NCBI RefSeq assembly: GCF_000819885.1
Contig: NZ_CDBO01000036.1
Span: 1 to 64,000, forward strand
From: Aeromonas fluvialis
Lineage (GTDB): Bacteria; Pseudomonadota; Gammaproteobacteria; Enterobacterales; Aeromonadaceae
Reading direction: 5' to 3'
DNA length: 64,000 bases
Shown: in pieces, positions 54,499 to 64,000 of the stretch
Position numbering within the stretch: the stretch's first letter is position 1
How the letters are laid out: the number at the start of each line of letters is the position of its first letter
Notes under the pieces: generated by a model
Seen by the model: the letters and a program-made list of their open reading frames with translations, nothing else
What the model was told of the DNA's origin: nothing
Database searches by the model: none
Position numbers and translations under genes: made by a program

Positions 54499-55548
54499 AT
54501 GAAAATGCGTATCTGGCTCGGCTTGGGCCTTCTTCTAATCGTGGTTGCCGGCGTCTGGGCGCTGCGTCACAGCGAACCCGCCGCCAAAGCACCGGCCAGA
54601 CAGGTCAATATCCGCACTCAAACCGTCAAGCAGAGTCTGGCCGAGCCGACCCTCAAGCTGGTGGGCAAGCTGGCGGCCAATCGCTCCGTCATCATCAGCC
54701 CCGAAGTGACCGGTCGCATCGTGAAGATTGCGATGCAGTCGGGTCAGACCGTGGCGAAGGGGGCGACCCTGATCGCACTGGATGCGGGCAAGCAGCAGGC
54801 GGAACTGGCCGAGCAGAGCGCCAGCCTGCGTGACGAGCACCGCAAGCTGGGGGATATGCGCAAGCTGGTGGCCCGTGGCGCCGTGACCCAATCCGAGCTG
54901 GAGGGGCAGGAGGCCATGGTGGCACAGGTGCAGGCGCGCCTCGATGCCGCCCGCTACGAACTCTCTCTGCGTACCTTGCAGGCGCCCTTTGCCGGCACCG
55001 TGAGTCTGATTGATCTCAGCGAAGGGGCGTTGGTCAACAGCGGCGATACCTTGCTGCATCTGGATGAGCTCGACAAACTGCGCCTCGATCTGGCGGTGCC
55101 GGAGCGTTACCTCTCCCTGCTGCGCCCGGGCATGGCAGTCACCGCCACCAGCAGCGCCTGGCCGGATCAGCAATTTAACGGCACTTTGACCACCCTCGAT
55201 AGCCGCGTCTCCAACGATACCCAGAACATCAAGGCGCGGGTGATGATCCCCAATGGCAACGGCCAGTTGCGCCCGGGGATGCAGCTCAATGTGGAGCTGG
55301 CGCTGCCCGCCCAGCAGCTCACCCTGATCCCCGCCCAGTCGGTGGAGTACGCCGGTGAGCAGCGCTTTGTTTACCGTCTCGAGGCCGATGGCCGGGTCAA
55401 GCGGGTACCTGTGGTGCTCGGCGAAACCGAAGGGGAGACCGTCTGGGTCACCGAGGGGCTGAACGTCGGCGATCGCATCGTGGTCGAGGGGCTGGTCAAT
55501 CTGCGTGATGGGGTGCAGGTGCGCGATCTGGCCGAGGTGAACGGCTGA
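54499..55548 (+). CDS. RND efflux periplasmic adaptor (membrane fusion protein)
   Basis: The 349-residue protein has an N-terminal membrane anchor (about 5-24), no lipobox, and the HlyD/AcrA fold: barrel-sandwich half-motifs (SPEVTGRIVKIAMQSGQTVA and LQAPFAGTVSLIDLSEGALV) around a short helical hairpin, then a beta-barrel and membrane-proximal domain. It overlaps the following pump gene at TGATG, so the two form an operon. No TolC gene is adjacent. Confidence 0.93.
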   Translation: MKMRIWLGLGLLLIVVAGVWALRHSEPAAKAPARQVNIRTQTVKQSLAEPTLKLVGKLAANRSVIISPEVTGRIVKIAMQSGQTVAKGATLIALDAGKQQAELAEQSASLRDEHRKLGDMRKLVARGAVTQSELEGQEAMVAQVQARLDAARYELSLRTLQAPFAGTVSLIDLSEGALVNSGDTLLHLDELDKLRLDLAVPERYLSLLRPGMAVTATSSAWPDQQFNGTLTTLDSRVSNDTQNIKARVMIPNGNGQLRPGMQLNVELALPAQQLTLIPAQSVEYAGEQRFVYRLEADGRVKRVPVVLGETEGETVWVTEGLNVGDRIVVEGLVNLRDGVQVRDLAEVNG

Positions 55549-58500
55549 TGTGGCTCTCCGATATCTCAGTACGTCGCCCGCTGGTGGCGGTGGTGCTCAG
55601 CGCCCTGCTCACCGTGTTTGGTCTGGTCGCGTTCAGCAAATTGACGGTGCGGGAGATGCCGGACGTGCAGATCCCCTCGGTCTCCATCACCACCACCTAT
55701 GAGGGGGCGGCCCCCTCGGTGATGGAGAGTCAGGTCACCAAGCCCATCGAAGATCAGCTCTCCGGCATCAGCGGTATCAAGAACATCAACTCCATGACCC
55801 GCAAGGGGCGTTCGATGATCACCGTCGAGTTCAAGCTCGGCTGGAACATGGTGGAGGGGATCTCCGATGTGCGCGATGCTCTCTCCCGCGCCCGGCCCCG
55901 GCTGCCCGATGATGTGGACGAGCCGCTGGTGACCAAGGACAGCGGCAACGGCGATGTGGCGGTCTGGCTCAACTTCAGCAGCAGCCAGATGAATCGTACC
56001 ACCATGACCGACTACGCCAACCGGGTGCTGGTCGACCCCTTGAGCCTGGTGGACGGGGTGAGTGAAGTGGCGCTCTCCGGCGATCTGACCCAGGTGATGT
56101 ATGTGCGGCTGCGACCTGCCGACATGGCGGCCCGTGGCATCACGGTGAGCGATGTGGAAGATGCCCTCAAGCGGGAGAACATCGAGCTGCCGGGGGGCGA
56201 GATCCGCAACAACGCCATGACCATGGCGGTGCAGATCGCCCGTCTCTACCACACCGCGGAGGATTTCCAGCAGTTGCAGATCCGCACTGCCGCCAACGGC
56301 CAGAGCGTCTATCTGGCCGATATTGCCGACGTGGAGGTGGGGGCCAAGAACGAGGACAGCGCCTACCAGCGTAACGGCAAAGAGAGTCTGGGTATCGGCA
56401 TCGTTGCCCAGTCCACCGCCAACCCGCTGGCAGTGGCGCAGGGGGTGGAGAAGAAGCTCGGCGAGATGCAGCGCTTCCTGCCGGAGGGCGCGACCCTTGA
56501 GGTCGACTACGACTCTACCATCTTTATCAAGCAGGCCATCGACGAGGTGTACGAGACCCTGGCCATCTGTGCCGTGCTGGTGGTGGCTGTGCTCTATCTG
56601 TTCCTCGGGCAGGGGCGCACCACGCTCATTCCGGCCATTACGGTGCCGGTGTCGCTGATCTCCGCCTTTATCGGCGCCTGGTATCTCGGCTTCTCCATCA
56701 ACCTCATCACCCTGCTGGCGCTGATCCTAGCCATCGGCTTGGTGGTGGATGACGCCATCGTGGTGGTGGAGAACATCCACCACCATCTGCAGCGGGGCGA
56801 ACCACCGCTGCTGGCCGCCTGGCACGGTACCCGCGAGGTAGGCTTTGCGGTGATAGCCACCACCGCCGTGCTGGTGATGGTGTTTGTCCCCATCGCCTTT
56901 ATGGATGGCATGGTGGGGCGGCTCTTTACCGAGTTTGCCATCCTGCTATCGCTCGCGGTGCTCTGCTCCTCGCTGGTGGCGCTGACCCTGACCCCGGCCA
57001 TGGGCTCCTGGCTGATGCGCCCGCTCGACAAGCCGAACCGGCTGACTGCCGGGCTCGATCGCGGGCTGGGCTGGCTGGAGGGGCACTATCGCCACCTGCT
57101 GGCGTGGGTGCTGCAGCGCTCCCGCTGGGTGCCGCTGGTGCTGCTGCTCTGTCTGGGCGGTATCGGTGCCCTGTTTAGCCAGCTGCCGACCAGCCTCACC
57201 CCGACCGAGGATCGCGGCGTCATCTACGTCTTCGTCAAGGGGGCAGAGGGGACCAGCATCGAGCGGATGAAGCGCAACATGCAGCAGGTGGAGTCCGCCA
57301 TCATGCCGATGCTCGGCAAAGGGGTGGTGCAGGCGCTGAGCTTCAGCACCCCCGCCTTTGGTCGTGGCGGCGATCAGACCGGTATGGTGATCATCCAGCT
57401 CACCGACTGGGCCGAGCGCGACGTCACTGCCACCGACTTCTCCCGCTCGCTGGGGGCCAAGCTATCCGGCATTCCCGATGTGATGATCCGCACCTTCCAG
57501 CCCGGTTTCCGGGGCGGCTCCACCGCGCCGGTGCAGTTCGTGCTGCAGGGCAACGACTATGCCGAACTCTACCAGCAAGGGTTGGCGTTGCAACAGGCGG
57601 CGCAGGGCAGCGGCCTGATGCTGAGCCCGGATCTCGACTATGCCGAGAAGACCCCCGAGCTGCAGGTGACCATCAATCGCGACAGCGCCAGCCAGCTCGG
57701 CATTCCGGTCTCCACCGTCGCCAGCACGTTGCAGACCCTGTTGGGCGGGACGAGCAAGACCACCTATGTCGACAGGGGCGAGGAGTATGACGTCTACCTG
57801 CGCGGCAACCAGACCGAGTTCAACGGTATCTCGGATCTCGGCCGCATCTATCTAAAGGCCGCTAATGGCGAGATGGTCAGTCTCTCGACCCTGGCGACCG
57901 TCAAGCAGGTAGCGACCGCCAACCGCCTCAACCACTACCAGCGGCAAAAAGCGATCACCCTGACCGCCGACGTGCACCCCGATCACACTCTGGGTGAGGC
58001 GCTCGACTTCCTCGACGGCTGGGCCAACGCCAACCTGCCCACCGGCATGACGGTGGATTACGCCGGTGATTCCAAGGATTACCGCGACAATCAGGGGGAG
58101 ATGGTGCTGGTGTTCGGCCTCGCCCTGCTGGTGGTCTATCTGGTGCTGGTGGCCCAGTTCGAGAGCACCCTGACCCCGGCGGTGGTGATGGTGACGGTGC
58201 CGCTCGGCATCTTCGGCGGCCTTTTGGGCCTCTGGCTGACGGGGCAGGAGATGAGCATCTACAGCCAGATCGGGATGATCATGCTGATCGGCATGGTGAC
58301 TAAGAACGGCATCCTCATCGTCGAGTTCATCAACCAGCTGCGCCAGCGCGGCGAGTCGTTCGAGCAGGCGATCATCGCAGGCTCGGTGCGCCGCCTGCGG
58401 CCAATCCTGATGACCTCGCTCACCGCCATTATCGGCACGGTGCCGCTGATGCTCTCGATGGGGGCGGGCTACGAGAGCCGGATGGCGGTGGGTACCGTGG

Positions 58501-58652
58501 TCTTCTTCGGATTGTCGTTGGCAACGTTGGTCACCCTGCTGGTAGTGCCCGCCATCTACCATCTGCTGGCGCGCCACGCCGGCATGACAGGGGCGCGGGA
58601 TCAGCAGGTGGATGAGGCGCTGGCCGCCAGGGGGGATACCCCTGCGCCATAA
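55548..58652 (+). CDS. RND multidrug efflux pump, inner-membrane transporter
   Basis: The 1034-residue pump shows the AcrB/MexF layout: TM1, a large porter loop, TM2-7, a second porter loop and TM8-12. The proton relay is intact (DDAIVVVENIHHH in TM4; GMVTKNGILIVEFINQ in TM10). It partners with the adaptor just upstream and presumably a TolC elsewhere. No repressor is visible beside it. The substrate is unknown. The sequence most resembles the MexH/VexH-like branch, which I infer only from motifs. Confidence 0.93.
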   Translation: MWLSDISVRRPLVAVVLSALLTVFGLVAFSKLTVREMPDVQIPSVSITTTYEGAAPSVMESQVTKPIEDQLSGISGIKNINSMTRKGRSMITVEFKLGWNMVEGISDVRDALSRARPRLPDDVDEPLVTKDSGNGDVAVWLNFSSSQMNRTTMTDYANRVLVDPLSLVDGVSEVALSGDLTQVMYVRLRPADMAARGITVSDVEDALKRENIELPGGEIRNNAMTMAVQIARLYHTAEDFQQLQIRTAANGQSVYLADIADVEVGAKNEDSAYQRNGKESLGIGIVAQSTANPLAVAQGVEKKLGEMQRFLPEGATLEVDYDSTIFIKQAIDEVYETLAICAVLVVAVLYLFLGQGRTTLIPAITVPVSLISAFIGAWYLGFSINLITLLALILAIGLVVDDAIVVVENIHHHLQRGEPPLLAAWHGTREVGFAVIATTAVLVMVFVPIAFMDGMVGRLFTEFAILLSLAVLCSSLVALTLTPAMGSWLMRPLDKPNRLTAGLDRGLGWLEGHYRHLLAWVLQRSRWVPLVLLLCLGGIGALFSQLPTSLTPTEDRGVIYVFVKGAEGTSIERMKRNMQQVESAIMPMLGKGVVQALSFSTPAFGRGGDQTGMVIIQLTDWAERDVTATDFSRSLGAKLSGIPDVMIRTFQPGFRGGSTAPVQFVLQGNDYAELYQQGLALQQAAQGSGLMLSPDLDYAEKTPELQVTINRDSASQLGIPVSTVASTLQTLLGGTSKTTYVDRGEEYDVYLRGNQTEFNGISDLGRIYLKAANGEMVSLSTLATVKQVATANRLNHYQRQKAITLTADVHPDHTLGEALDFLDGWANANLPTGMTVDYAGDSKDYRDNQGEMVLVFGLALLVVYLVLVAQFESTLTPAVVMVTVPLGIFGGLLGLWLTGQEMSIYSQIGMIMLIGMVTKNGILIVEFINQLRQRGESFEQAIIAGSVRRLRPILMTSLTAIIGTVPLMLSMGAGYESRMAVGTVVFFGLSLATLVTLLVVPAIYHLLARHAGMTGARDQQVDEALAARGDTPAP

Positions 58653-58709
58653 CGGCAGTGCCCGATGTCAGCTGTGACCGGGGCACCCGGAACACATCAG
58701 CCCGCAAGC

Positions 58710-58737
58710 GTGCAGAGCTGGATAGCCAGCTCTGCAC
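58710..58737 (+). other. Strong 12-bp hairpin after the RND operon
   Basis: GTGCAGAGCTGG/CCAGCTCTGCAC is a perfect stem with a four-base loop but no T-tract. It may stabilise the mRNA 3' end or act in Rho-dependent termination. The region 58653-58994 (342 bp) also holds an 8-bp repeat TTCCCCTC in three copies (about 58873-58896) and the fliE promoter. Confidence 0.6.
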
Positions 58738-58938
58738 TCGCCATCCCGCCCTGACTAATAGCGCGTCGAGTGATTAATCTTCACAACGAACTACTGTTCA
58801 AGTGGCTCGGCAACCATCATGGTTCGACAGGGTGGCCAGCGAGGGGGGTGTGCCACGCTTGCGGCGGTAAGGTTCCCCTCTTCCCCTCTTCCCCTCTTTT
58901 TCCCTCCATTTCTGCGGTTTGAGACCATTTTTAACTAA

Positions 58939-58955
58939 TTGGCACTTTTATTGCT
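58939..58955 (+). promoter_or_regulatory. Sigma54 promoter of the fliE operon
   Basis: TTGGCAC-N5-TTGCT gives the GG and GC elements exactly 12 bp apart, as the -24/-12 consensus requires. It lies 40 bp before the fliE ATG. Polar flagellar basal-body genes of Aeromonas and Vibrio depend on RpoN and FlrA/FlrC. Confidence 0.88.
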
Positions 58956-58994
58956 TTGGTCTGTCAGCGTCAATGATTTGTCTGGGGACAGAAA

Positions 58995-59312
58995 ATGGAA
59001 ATAAGTGCAAGCAGCCTGATGCAAGAGATGCAGGCACTCAAGGTAGAGGCTGGTGCAACCCCGCTGTCACAGCCGGGTCGTCAGGTGACTTCCGATTTTG
59101 GCCTGCTGTTGCAGCAGGCGCTCGGTAACGTCAACGAGTTGCAGGGGGCCGCCAATGATCTGCGCACCCGTTTCGATATGGGCGACAAGTCGGTGGATCT
59201 GGCCGAGGTGATGATCGCTGGCCAGAAATCCTCCATCGCCTTCGAGGCGACAGTACAGGTGCGCAACAAGATGGTCGATGCCTACAAAACCATCATGAAT
59301 ATGCCGGTATAA
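58995..59312 (+). CDS. fliE: Flagellar hook-basal body protein FliE
   Basis: FliE links the MS ring to the rod. The 105-residue protein ends in the conserved VQVRNKMVDAYKTIMNMPV. It is the first gene of a plus-strand fli operon behind a sigma54 promoter. fliF follows after a 45-bp gap. Confidence 0.95.
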   Translation: MEISASSLMQEMQALKVEAGATPLSQPGRQVTSDFGLLLQQALGNVNELQGAANDLRTRFDMGDKSVDLAEVMIAGQKSSIAFEATVQVRNKMVDAYKTIMNMPV

Positions 59313-59357
59313 GCGATGACCGTGCATCATGACCTGTCAGCAATAAGGACATAAATC

Positions 59358-61067
59358 GTGGCTACTGACCAAAATGGCGATCTGCTGATAAACGATGAGG
59401 GCACCGCCGCCCTCGATGCCAATGAGCAGAAGAGCTCGGCACTGGGATTCTTGTCCAATACCGATATGCTGCGCCAGATCACCCTGATCCTGGGGCTTGC
59501 CATCTGTCTGGCTATCGCCGTCTTTATCCTGCTGTGGGGAAAGGAGCCGGATATGCGTCCCCTCGGCACCTACACCACCCAGGAGCTGGTCAAGACCCTC
59601 GACTTTCTCGATCAGCAGAAGATCCCCTATGAGGTGGATGGCAAGAGTGTGCTGGTCAGTGCCGAAAACTTTGCCAGCATCCGATTGGCGCTGACCCGGG
59701 CCGGCCTCACCAATGCGGCCGATGCGACCAATGGTGGAGAGGATATTCTGCTCAAGGACTCCAGCTTCGGTGTTAGCCAGCGAATGGAGAGCGAGCGTCT
59801 GAAACTGAGCCGCGAGCGCCAGCTGGCGAGCGCCATCGAGCAGTTCCAGAATGTGGCGAAGGCCCAGGTGCTGTTGGCTATCCCGAAAGACAACGTGTTT
59901 GCCCGCAACGAGCGCAAGCCCAGTGCCACCGTTGTACTCAATCTGAAAGGGGCGGCGCTGGGGCAGGGGGAGGTGGACTCCATCGTCGATATGGTCGCCT
60001 CTGCAGTACACGGTCTCGAGCCGACCCGTGTCACTGTGACCGACCAGAATGGCCGCCTGCTTAATTCCGGCTCGCAAGACCCGATCTCGGCCCAGACTCG
60101 CAAAGAGTTTGCCATGCAGCAGAAGCAGGAGCTGGAGTACAAGCAAAAAATTGACGCCATCCTGATCCCGGTGCTCGGGGCTGACAACTATACGGCGGAA
60201 GTGGACCTCTCCCTCGACTTCTCCCAGCAGGAGCAGACCCGAAAAACCTACAACCCCGACCTGCCAGCGGTGCGATCAGAGATGACGCTGGAAGAGAACA
60301 GTGCCAGCGGCAGCAATGGCGGTGTGCCGGGGGCGCTCAGCAACCAGCCGCCTGCCGCGTCCAATATTCCTGAACAGGCCACTGGCGGCGATGGCGCCGG
60401 TGCGGTGGCCTCCGGTCGTTCCCGTAAAGAGGCGACCCGCAACTTCGAGCTGGATACTACTGTCAGCCATACCCGTCGCCAGATGGGGGGGATTCGCCGC
60501 ATGACCGTCTCGGTTGCCGTGGATTACAAGGCGGTGCCCGGTGCCGACGGGGTCGTGACCCGCGAGGCGCGCAGCCAGGCAGAGCTCGATACCCTGCGCC
60601 GTTTGCTCGGCGGTGGCCTTGGCTTTGATGTGACCCGTGGTGATACCCTCGAGGTGGTCGCCATTCCGTTCAATCGCCCCGAGCTCGATACCGTAGCCGA
60701 GGTGCCACTCTACGATCAACCCTGGTTCTGGCGTGCGGTACGGATAGCGGGCTCTGTACTGGTGATTATTGTCTTGATCGTCACCGTGGTTCGCCCCATG
60801 CTCAAGCGGCTGCTCTATCCGGATGCCAGGCAGGAAGGGGAAGTGGACTTTGACAACCACACCGTACTGGGTGGTGACGACGAGCTCAGCCTGCTGGCAG
60901 CCCAGGTTGAGGGAGAGCCGGTGTTCGGGGTGCGCGATGGCCAGCTGAAACTACCGGATCTGCACCGTGACGAAGACTTGCTCAAGGCGGTGCGTGCGCT
61001 GGTGGCGAACGAGCCGGATCTGGCCGCTCAGGTCATTAAAGAATGGGTAACGAACAAAGATGCCTGA
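59358..61067 (+). CDS. fliF: Flagellar MS-ring protein FliF
   Basis: FliF forms the MS ring in the inner membrane, on which the basal body and C-ring assemble. The 569-residue length is normal. TM1 is at about residues 35-56 and TM2 at about 456-478. Ring-building motifs lie between (DFLDQQKIPYEV, LARE-type ESERLKLSRERQLASAIEQF). A flexible Ala/Gly/Pro-rich stretch (about 315-350) precedes the second half. The end overlaps fliG by 8 bp. Confidence 0.96.
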   Translation: MATDQNGDLLINDEGTAALDANEQKSSALGFLSNTDMLRQITLILGLAICLAIAVFILLWGKEPDMRPLGTYTTQELVKTLDFLDQQKIPYEVDGKSVLVSAENFASIRLALTRAGLTNAADATNGGEDILLKDSSFGVSQRMESERLKLSRERQLASAIEQFQNVAKAQVLLAIPKDNVFARNERKPSATVVLNLKGAALGQGEVDSIVDMVASAVHGLEPTRVTVTDQNGRLLNSGSQDPISAQTRKEFAMQQKQELEYKQKIDAILIPVLGADNYTAEVDLSLDFSQQEQTRKTYNPDLPAVRSEMTLEENSASGSNGGVPGALSNQPPAASNIPEQATGGDGAGAVASGRSRKEATRNFELDTTVSHTRRQMGGIRRMTVSVAVDYKAVPGADGVVTREARSQAELDTLRRLLGGGLGFDVTRGDTLEVVAIPFNRPELDTVAEVPLYDQPWFWRAVRIAGSVLVIIVLIVTVVRPMLKRLLYPDARQEGEVDFDNHTVLGGDDELSLLAAQVEGEPVFGVRDGQLKLPDLHRDEDLLKAVRALVANEPDLAAQVIKEWVTNKDA

Positions 61068-62121
61068 AGAAAAGAAGAGTCAAGTCACCGGCAATGACAT
61101 CACCGACAGTCAGCGCCAGATCCTCGACCAGATGTCGGGGATGGAGATGGCTGCGGTGCTGATGCTGAGCCTCAATGAAGAGGATGCCGCCCAGATCTTC
61201 CGTCATCTCGAACCCAAGCAGGTGCAGCGGCTCGGTATGTCGATGGCCTCCATGTCCGATTTCAGTCACGATCGGGTGGCGGCGGTGCACCGTCAATTTA
61301 TCGACGATATCCAGAAGTACACCAACATCGGTATCGGCAGCGAAGACTTCGTGCGCAAGGCCTTGGTGGCGGCCCTTGGCGAGGACAAGGCGAGCAATCT
61401 GGTGGATCAGATCATTCTTGGTTCCGGCGCCCGCGGCCTCGATTCGCTCAAGTGGATGGATGCCCGTCAGGTGGCCAGCATCATCCAGAACGAACACCCG
61501 CAGATCCAGACCATCGTGCTCTCCTATCTGGAGCCGGAGCAGTCCGCCGAGATCCTGAGCCAGTTCCCGGAGCAGGTGCGCCTCGATCTGGTGATGCGTA
61601 TCGCCAACCTCGAAGAGGTGCAACCGGCGGCACTGCAAGAGTTGAACGACATCATGGAGAAACAGTTCGCCGGTGCGGCCGGTGCCCAGGCAGCCAAGAT
61701 GGGTGGCCTGAAGGCAGCCGCCAACATCATGAACTACCTGGATACCAATATCGAAGGCCAGCTGATGGACTCCATCCGCGAGTCGGACGAAGAGATGAGC
61801 CAGCAGATCCAGGATTTGATGTTCGTGTTCGAAAACCTCATCGATGTGGACGATCGCGGCATCCAGACCATGCTGCGGGAAGTGCCGGGGGATCTGCTGC
61901 AACGAGCCCTCAAGGGCTCCGACGATCAGATGCGCGAGAAGATCTTCAAGAACATGTCCAAACGGGCGGCCGAAATGCTGGCGGACGATCTGGAGGCCAT
62001 GGGGCCGATCCGGGTCTCCGAAGTGGAAGCGGCCCAGAAAGAGATCCTCTCCATCGCCCGCCGTCTGGCGGATGCCGGCGAGATCATGCTGGGTGCCGGT
62101 GGCGGCGAGGAGTTCCTCTAA
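61060..62121 (+). CDS. fliG: Flagellar motor switch protein FliG
   Basis: FliG is the rotor component of the switch complex and transmits torque from the stator. The 353-residue protein has the EHPQ motif (IIQNEHPQIQT) and the C-terminal charged torque helix around DQMREKIFKNMSKRAAEML. The length equals Vibrio FliG (about 351). The start overlaps fliF (ATGCCTGA), indicating translational coupling. Confidence 0.97.
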   Translation: MPEEKKSQVTGNDITDSQRQILDQMSGMEMAAVLMLSLNEEDAAQIFRHLEPKQVQRLGMSMASMSDFSHDRVAAVHRQFIDDIQKYTNIGIGSEDFVRKALVAALGEDKASNLVDQIILGSGARGLDSLKWMDARQVASIIQNEHPQIQTIVLSYLEPEQSAEILSQFPEQVRLDLVMRIANLEEVQPAALQELNDIMEKQFAGAAGAQAAKMGGLKAAANIMNYLDTNIEGQLMDSIRESDEEMSQQIQDLMFVFENLIDVDDRGIQTMLREVPGDLLQRALKGSDDQMREKIFKNMSKRAAEMLADDLEAMGPIRVSEVEAAQKEILSIARRLADAGEIMLGAGGGEEFL

Positions 62122-62190
62122 GCCATGGCGAACTCATGGAACCTGTCTGCCTGTCCTTTATACGGCCTTGGCAAGGAGCGGCGCAAATAG

Positions 62191-62979
62191 ATGAACAACA
62201 AGCTGCGTGGTTATGTGCGGCCTGAAGGGGAAGAGACCCGGGTAGAGACCTGGGGCTGGCCCGAAATGGACGTAGCAGCGGAGGTTGGGACCAATGCACT
62301 CGGTCTTGCCCCCGACTGGTATCAGCAGGAAGAGGAGGTGGTAGAGCCGGAGCCCGAGCAGGAACCGGCCCCCACAATTACCGCAGAAGAGCTCGAAGCA
62401 ATTCGTCAGGCCGCTTGGGAAGAGGGGATGGCCGAAGGTCGTGAAGCCGGCTTTGCCAAGGGACTGGAAGAGGGCAAGCTGGAGGGGTTGCAACAGGGTC
62501 ACGCCGCTGGTCTCGAGCAGGGGCGCGAGGAGGGGCTGGCCATGGGGCGCGATCTGGTGGAGCAGGAGATTGCCCACTGGCAGGGGCTCGCCGCTCGCCT
62601 CGCCAATCCCCTGAGCGAACTGGATCAGGCGGTAGAGCAGCAGCTGGTCTCGTTGGTGATGCAGTTGGCCCGCGCGCTCATTCGCCATGAAGCAGAGACC
62701 TCTCCCCGTACCCTGCTGGAGGCGCTCAAGGAGGGGTTGGCGTTGCTACCCGCAGCCGATCAGGGGGTCACCCTGATGCTGCATCCCGATGATATCGCTC
62801 GCGTCGAGCAGGCATTTGGCGCCGACGAGTGCGCCAGACGCCACTGGCGACTTCAGAGCGATCCCACCCTCTCCCCCGGCGATCTGCAGTTGGCCACCGA
62901 GCTTTCCAGCATTGACCTGACCCTCTCGGGGCGTATCGATCAGCTGCTGCGCAACTTCTTGCGAGACAATGCGTCGTAG
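62191..62979 (+). CDS. fliH: Flagellar assembly protein FliH
   Basis: FliH regulates the export ATPase FliI. The 262-residue protein has an acidic N-terminal region (about 45-62), then a striking run of glycines spaced by four residues from Gly79 to Gly119 (EEGMAEGREAGFAKGLEEGK and on), the GxxxG helix seen in FliH. The C-terminal domain (about 130-255) binds FliI. The start lies 69 bp after fliG. Confidence 0.93.
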   Translation: MNNKLRGYVRPEGEETRVETWGWPEMDVAAEVGTNALGLAPDWYQQEEEVVEPEPEQEPAPTITAEELEAIRQAAWEEGMAEGREAGFAKGLEEGKLEGLQQGHAAGLEQGREEGLAMGRDLVEQEIAHWQGLAARLANPLSELDQAVEQQLVSLVMQLARALIRHEAETSPRTLLEALKEGLALLPAADQGVTLMLHPDDIARVEQAFGADECARRHWRLQSDPTLSPGDLQLATELSSIDLTLSGRIDQLLRNFLRDNAS

Positions 62980-63061
62980 ACCCCAGCCTCGCAAGACTCA
63001 CGCCCATAACCGATGCCGGACGCTGCCGTCCGGCTGCACTTTTTAGCTCTCAGGAGGCCAG

Positions 63062-64000
63062 ATGAGCGGCTCGCTACTGAACCGGTTGCAAGGGTACAAG
63101 GTGCGCGATAGCGCCCCCAAACCGCCGGTCGCCGGCAAATTGACCCGGGTGGTGGGGCTGACCCTCGAAGCCATCGGTTGTCGCGCTGCTATCGGCGCCT
63201 TGTGTCGCATCGACACGCTCGAGGGAACCCTTGAGGCCGAAGTGGTGGGGTTTTCGGGCGATCGCCTCTTTCTGATGCCGAGTGAACAGCTCAAGGGGGT
63301 GATCCCCGGTGCCCGGGTGGTGCCCATCACCGAAGAACACGGTATTCCGGTCGGCATGAACCTGCTTGGCCGGGTCATCGATGGTATTGGCCAGCCCCTC
63401 GATGGCCTCGGCCCCATTCTCTCCTCCCAAACGGTGCAGTTTGCCCAACACCGCATCAATCCGCTTGCGCGTCGCCCCATTCATCAGCCGATGGATGTGG
63501 GGGTGCGCGCCATCAATGCGGTGCTGACCATCGGTCAGGGCCAGCGGATGGGGCTGTTTGCTGGCTCCGGCGTCGGCAAATCGGTGCTGCTCGGCATGAT
63601 GACCCGCGGCTCGGTGGCCGACGTGGTAGTCGTGGGGCTCATCGGCGAACGGGGTCGGGAAGTAAAAGAGTTTATCGAAGACATTCTGGGAGAGGAGGGG
63701 CGTGCCCGTTCCGTGGTGGTGGCGGCTCCCGCCGATGCCTCGCCGCTGATGCGTCTCAAGGGGTGCGAAACCGCACTGGCCATTGCCGAGTATTTCCGCG
63801 ATCAGGGGCTCAACGTGTTGCTGCTGATGGACTCGCTCACCCGTTATGCCCAGGCCCAGCGCGAGATTGCGCTGGCCGTGGGCGAGCCGCCGGCTACCAA
63901 GGGTTATCCGCCCTCGGTGTTTGCCAAATTGCCGGCGCTGGTTGAGCGGGCCGGTAACGGCAGCGATGGGCAGGGTTCCATCACCGCTTTCTTTACCGTA
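63062..64000 (+). CDS. fliI: Flagellum-specific ATP synthase FliI (cut by window end)
   Basis: FliI powers or assists type III export of flagellar subunits. The visible 313 residues include the Walker A motif AGSGVGKS (about 167-174), Walker [10 protein letters not shown] (about 254-262) and the ATP-synthase signature region [16 protein letters not shown]. The ATG at 63062 has AGGAGG upstream. The remaining third lies beyond the window. It follows fliH after 82 bp. Confidence 0.97.
   Translation, partial: MSGSLLNRLQGYKVRDSAPKPPVAGKLTRVVGLTLEAIGCRAAIGALCRIDTLEGTLEAEVVGFSGDRLFLMPSEQLKGVIPGARVVPITEEHGIPVGMNLLGRVIDGIGQPLDGLGPILSSQTVQFAQHRINPLARRPIHQPMDVGVRAINAVLTIGQGQRMGLFAGSGVGKSVLLGMMTRGSVADVVVVGLIGERGREVKEFIEDILGEEGRARSVVVAAPADASPLMRLKGCETALAIAEYFRDQGLNVLLLMDSLTRYAQAQREIALAVGEPPATKGYPPSVFAKLPALVERAGNGSDGQGSITAFFTV

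Overview
The window is a contiguous piece of a gammaproteobacterial chromosome, most likely Aeromonas. This is inferred from gene order and protein similarity recalled from memory; no search was run. GC content looks high (about 60 percent). The gene blocks follow the Enterobacterales/Vibrionales pattern: lolB-ispE-prs divergent from hemA-prfA-prmC-sirB2-sirB1-kdsA, phoBR-pstS, nrdDG, grcA-ung, and a polar-type fli operon. I see no prophage, CRISPR array, plasmid module or defence island. Most of the window is housekeeping and conserved accessory genes.

Layout. 1-340: a minus-strand tRNA operon (at least three tRNA-Gln and one tRNA-Met) with a clear promoter near 409-437. 597-7459: minus-strand ychF, pth, a lipoprotein 5'-nucleotidase, prs, a fourth tRNA-Gln, ispE and lolB. 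7586-13045: plus-strand hemA-prfA-prmC-sirB2-sirB1-kdsA. 13194-19880: grcA with two FNR-type sites, ung, a hemerythrin-like protein, an orphan periplasmic binding protein, then nrdD-nrdG behind two NrdR-type boxes. 20450-24190: a decayed stretch with an IS630-type transposase tail, a broken aldehyde dehydrogenase and a VOC-protein remnant, surrounding an intact DcuS/DcuR-type two-component system with no visible target gene.

24210-32347 holds phoB-phoR-pstS with two Pho boxes, followed by M48 protease, GNAT, nagK, cutC, fklB and a ytfK-like gene with its own Pho-box-like site. 32483-44820 is a mixed metabolic and transport region: Nudix, a degenerate PaaK-like protein, peroxiredoxin, YrbG-type exchanger, type III decarboxylase, a tandem glycine riboswitch controlling an AGCS symporter, xanthine permease with a PurR-like site, a diguanylate cyclase, YciN, MATE and AraC. 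44890-53216 contains maeA, three tandem OmpA-family porins, an XRE regulator and an APC transporter. 53279-58652 has RssA and an RND efflux pair. 58939 to the end is a sigma54 promoter and fliE-F-G-H-I, with fliI cut by the window edge.

The most interesting points are regulatory. (i) The glycine riboswitch at about 37352-37545 is separated from its symporter by an ERIC/MITE-like repeat, also present between pth and ychF, and then by a hairpin that buries the whole Shine-Dalgarno sequence. (ii) The Pho regulon appears to link phoBR, pstS and ytfK. (iii) A PaaK-family protein has lost its ATP-binding loop and C-terminal domain, so it looks like a pseudoenzyme. (iv) The start of kdsA is partly duplicated, leaving a possible 29-codon leader frame. 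I did not find an unmistakably new multi-gene system.
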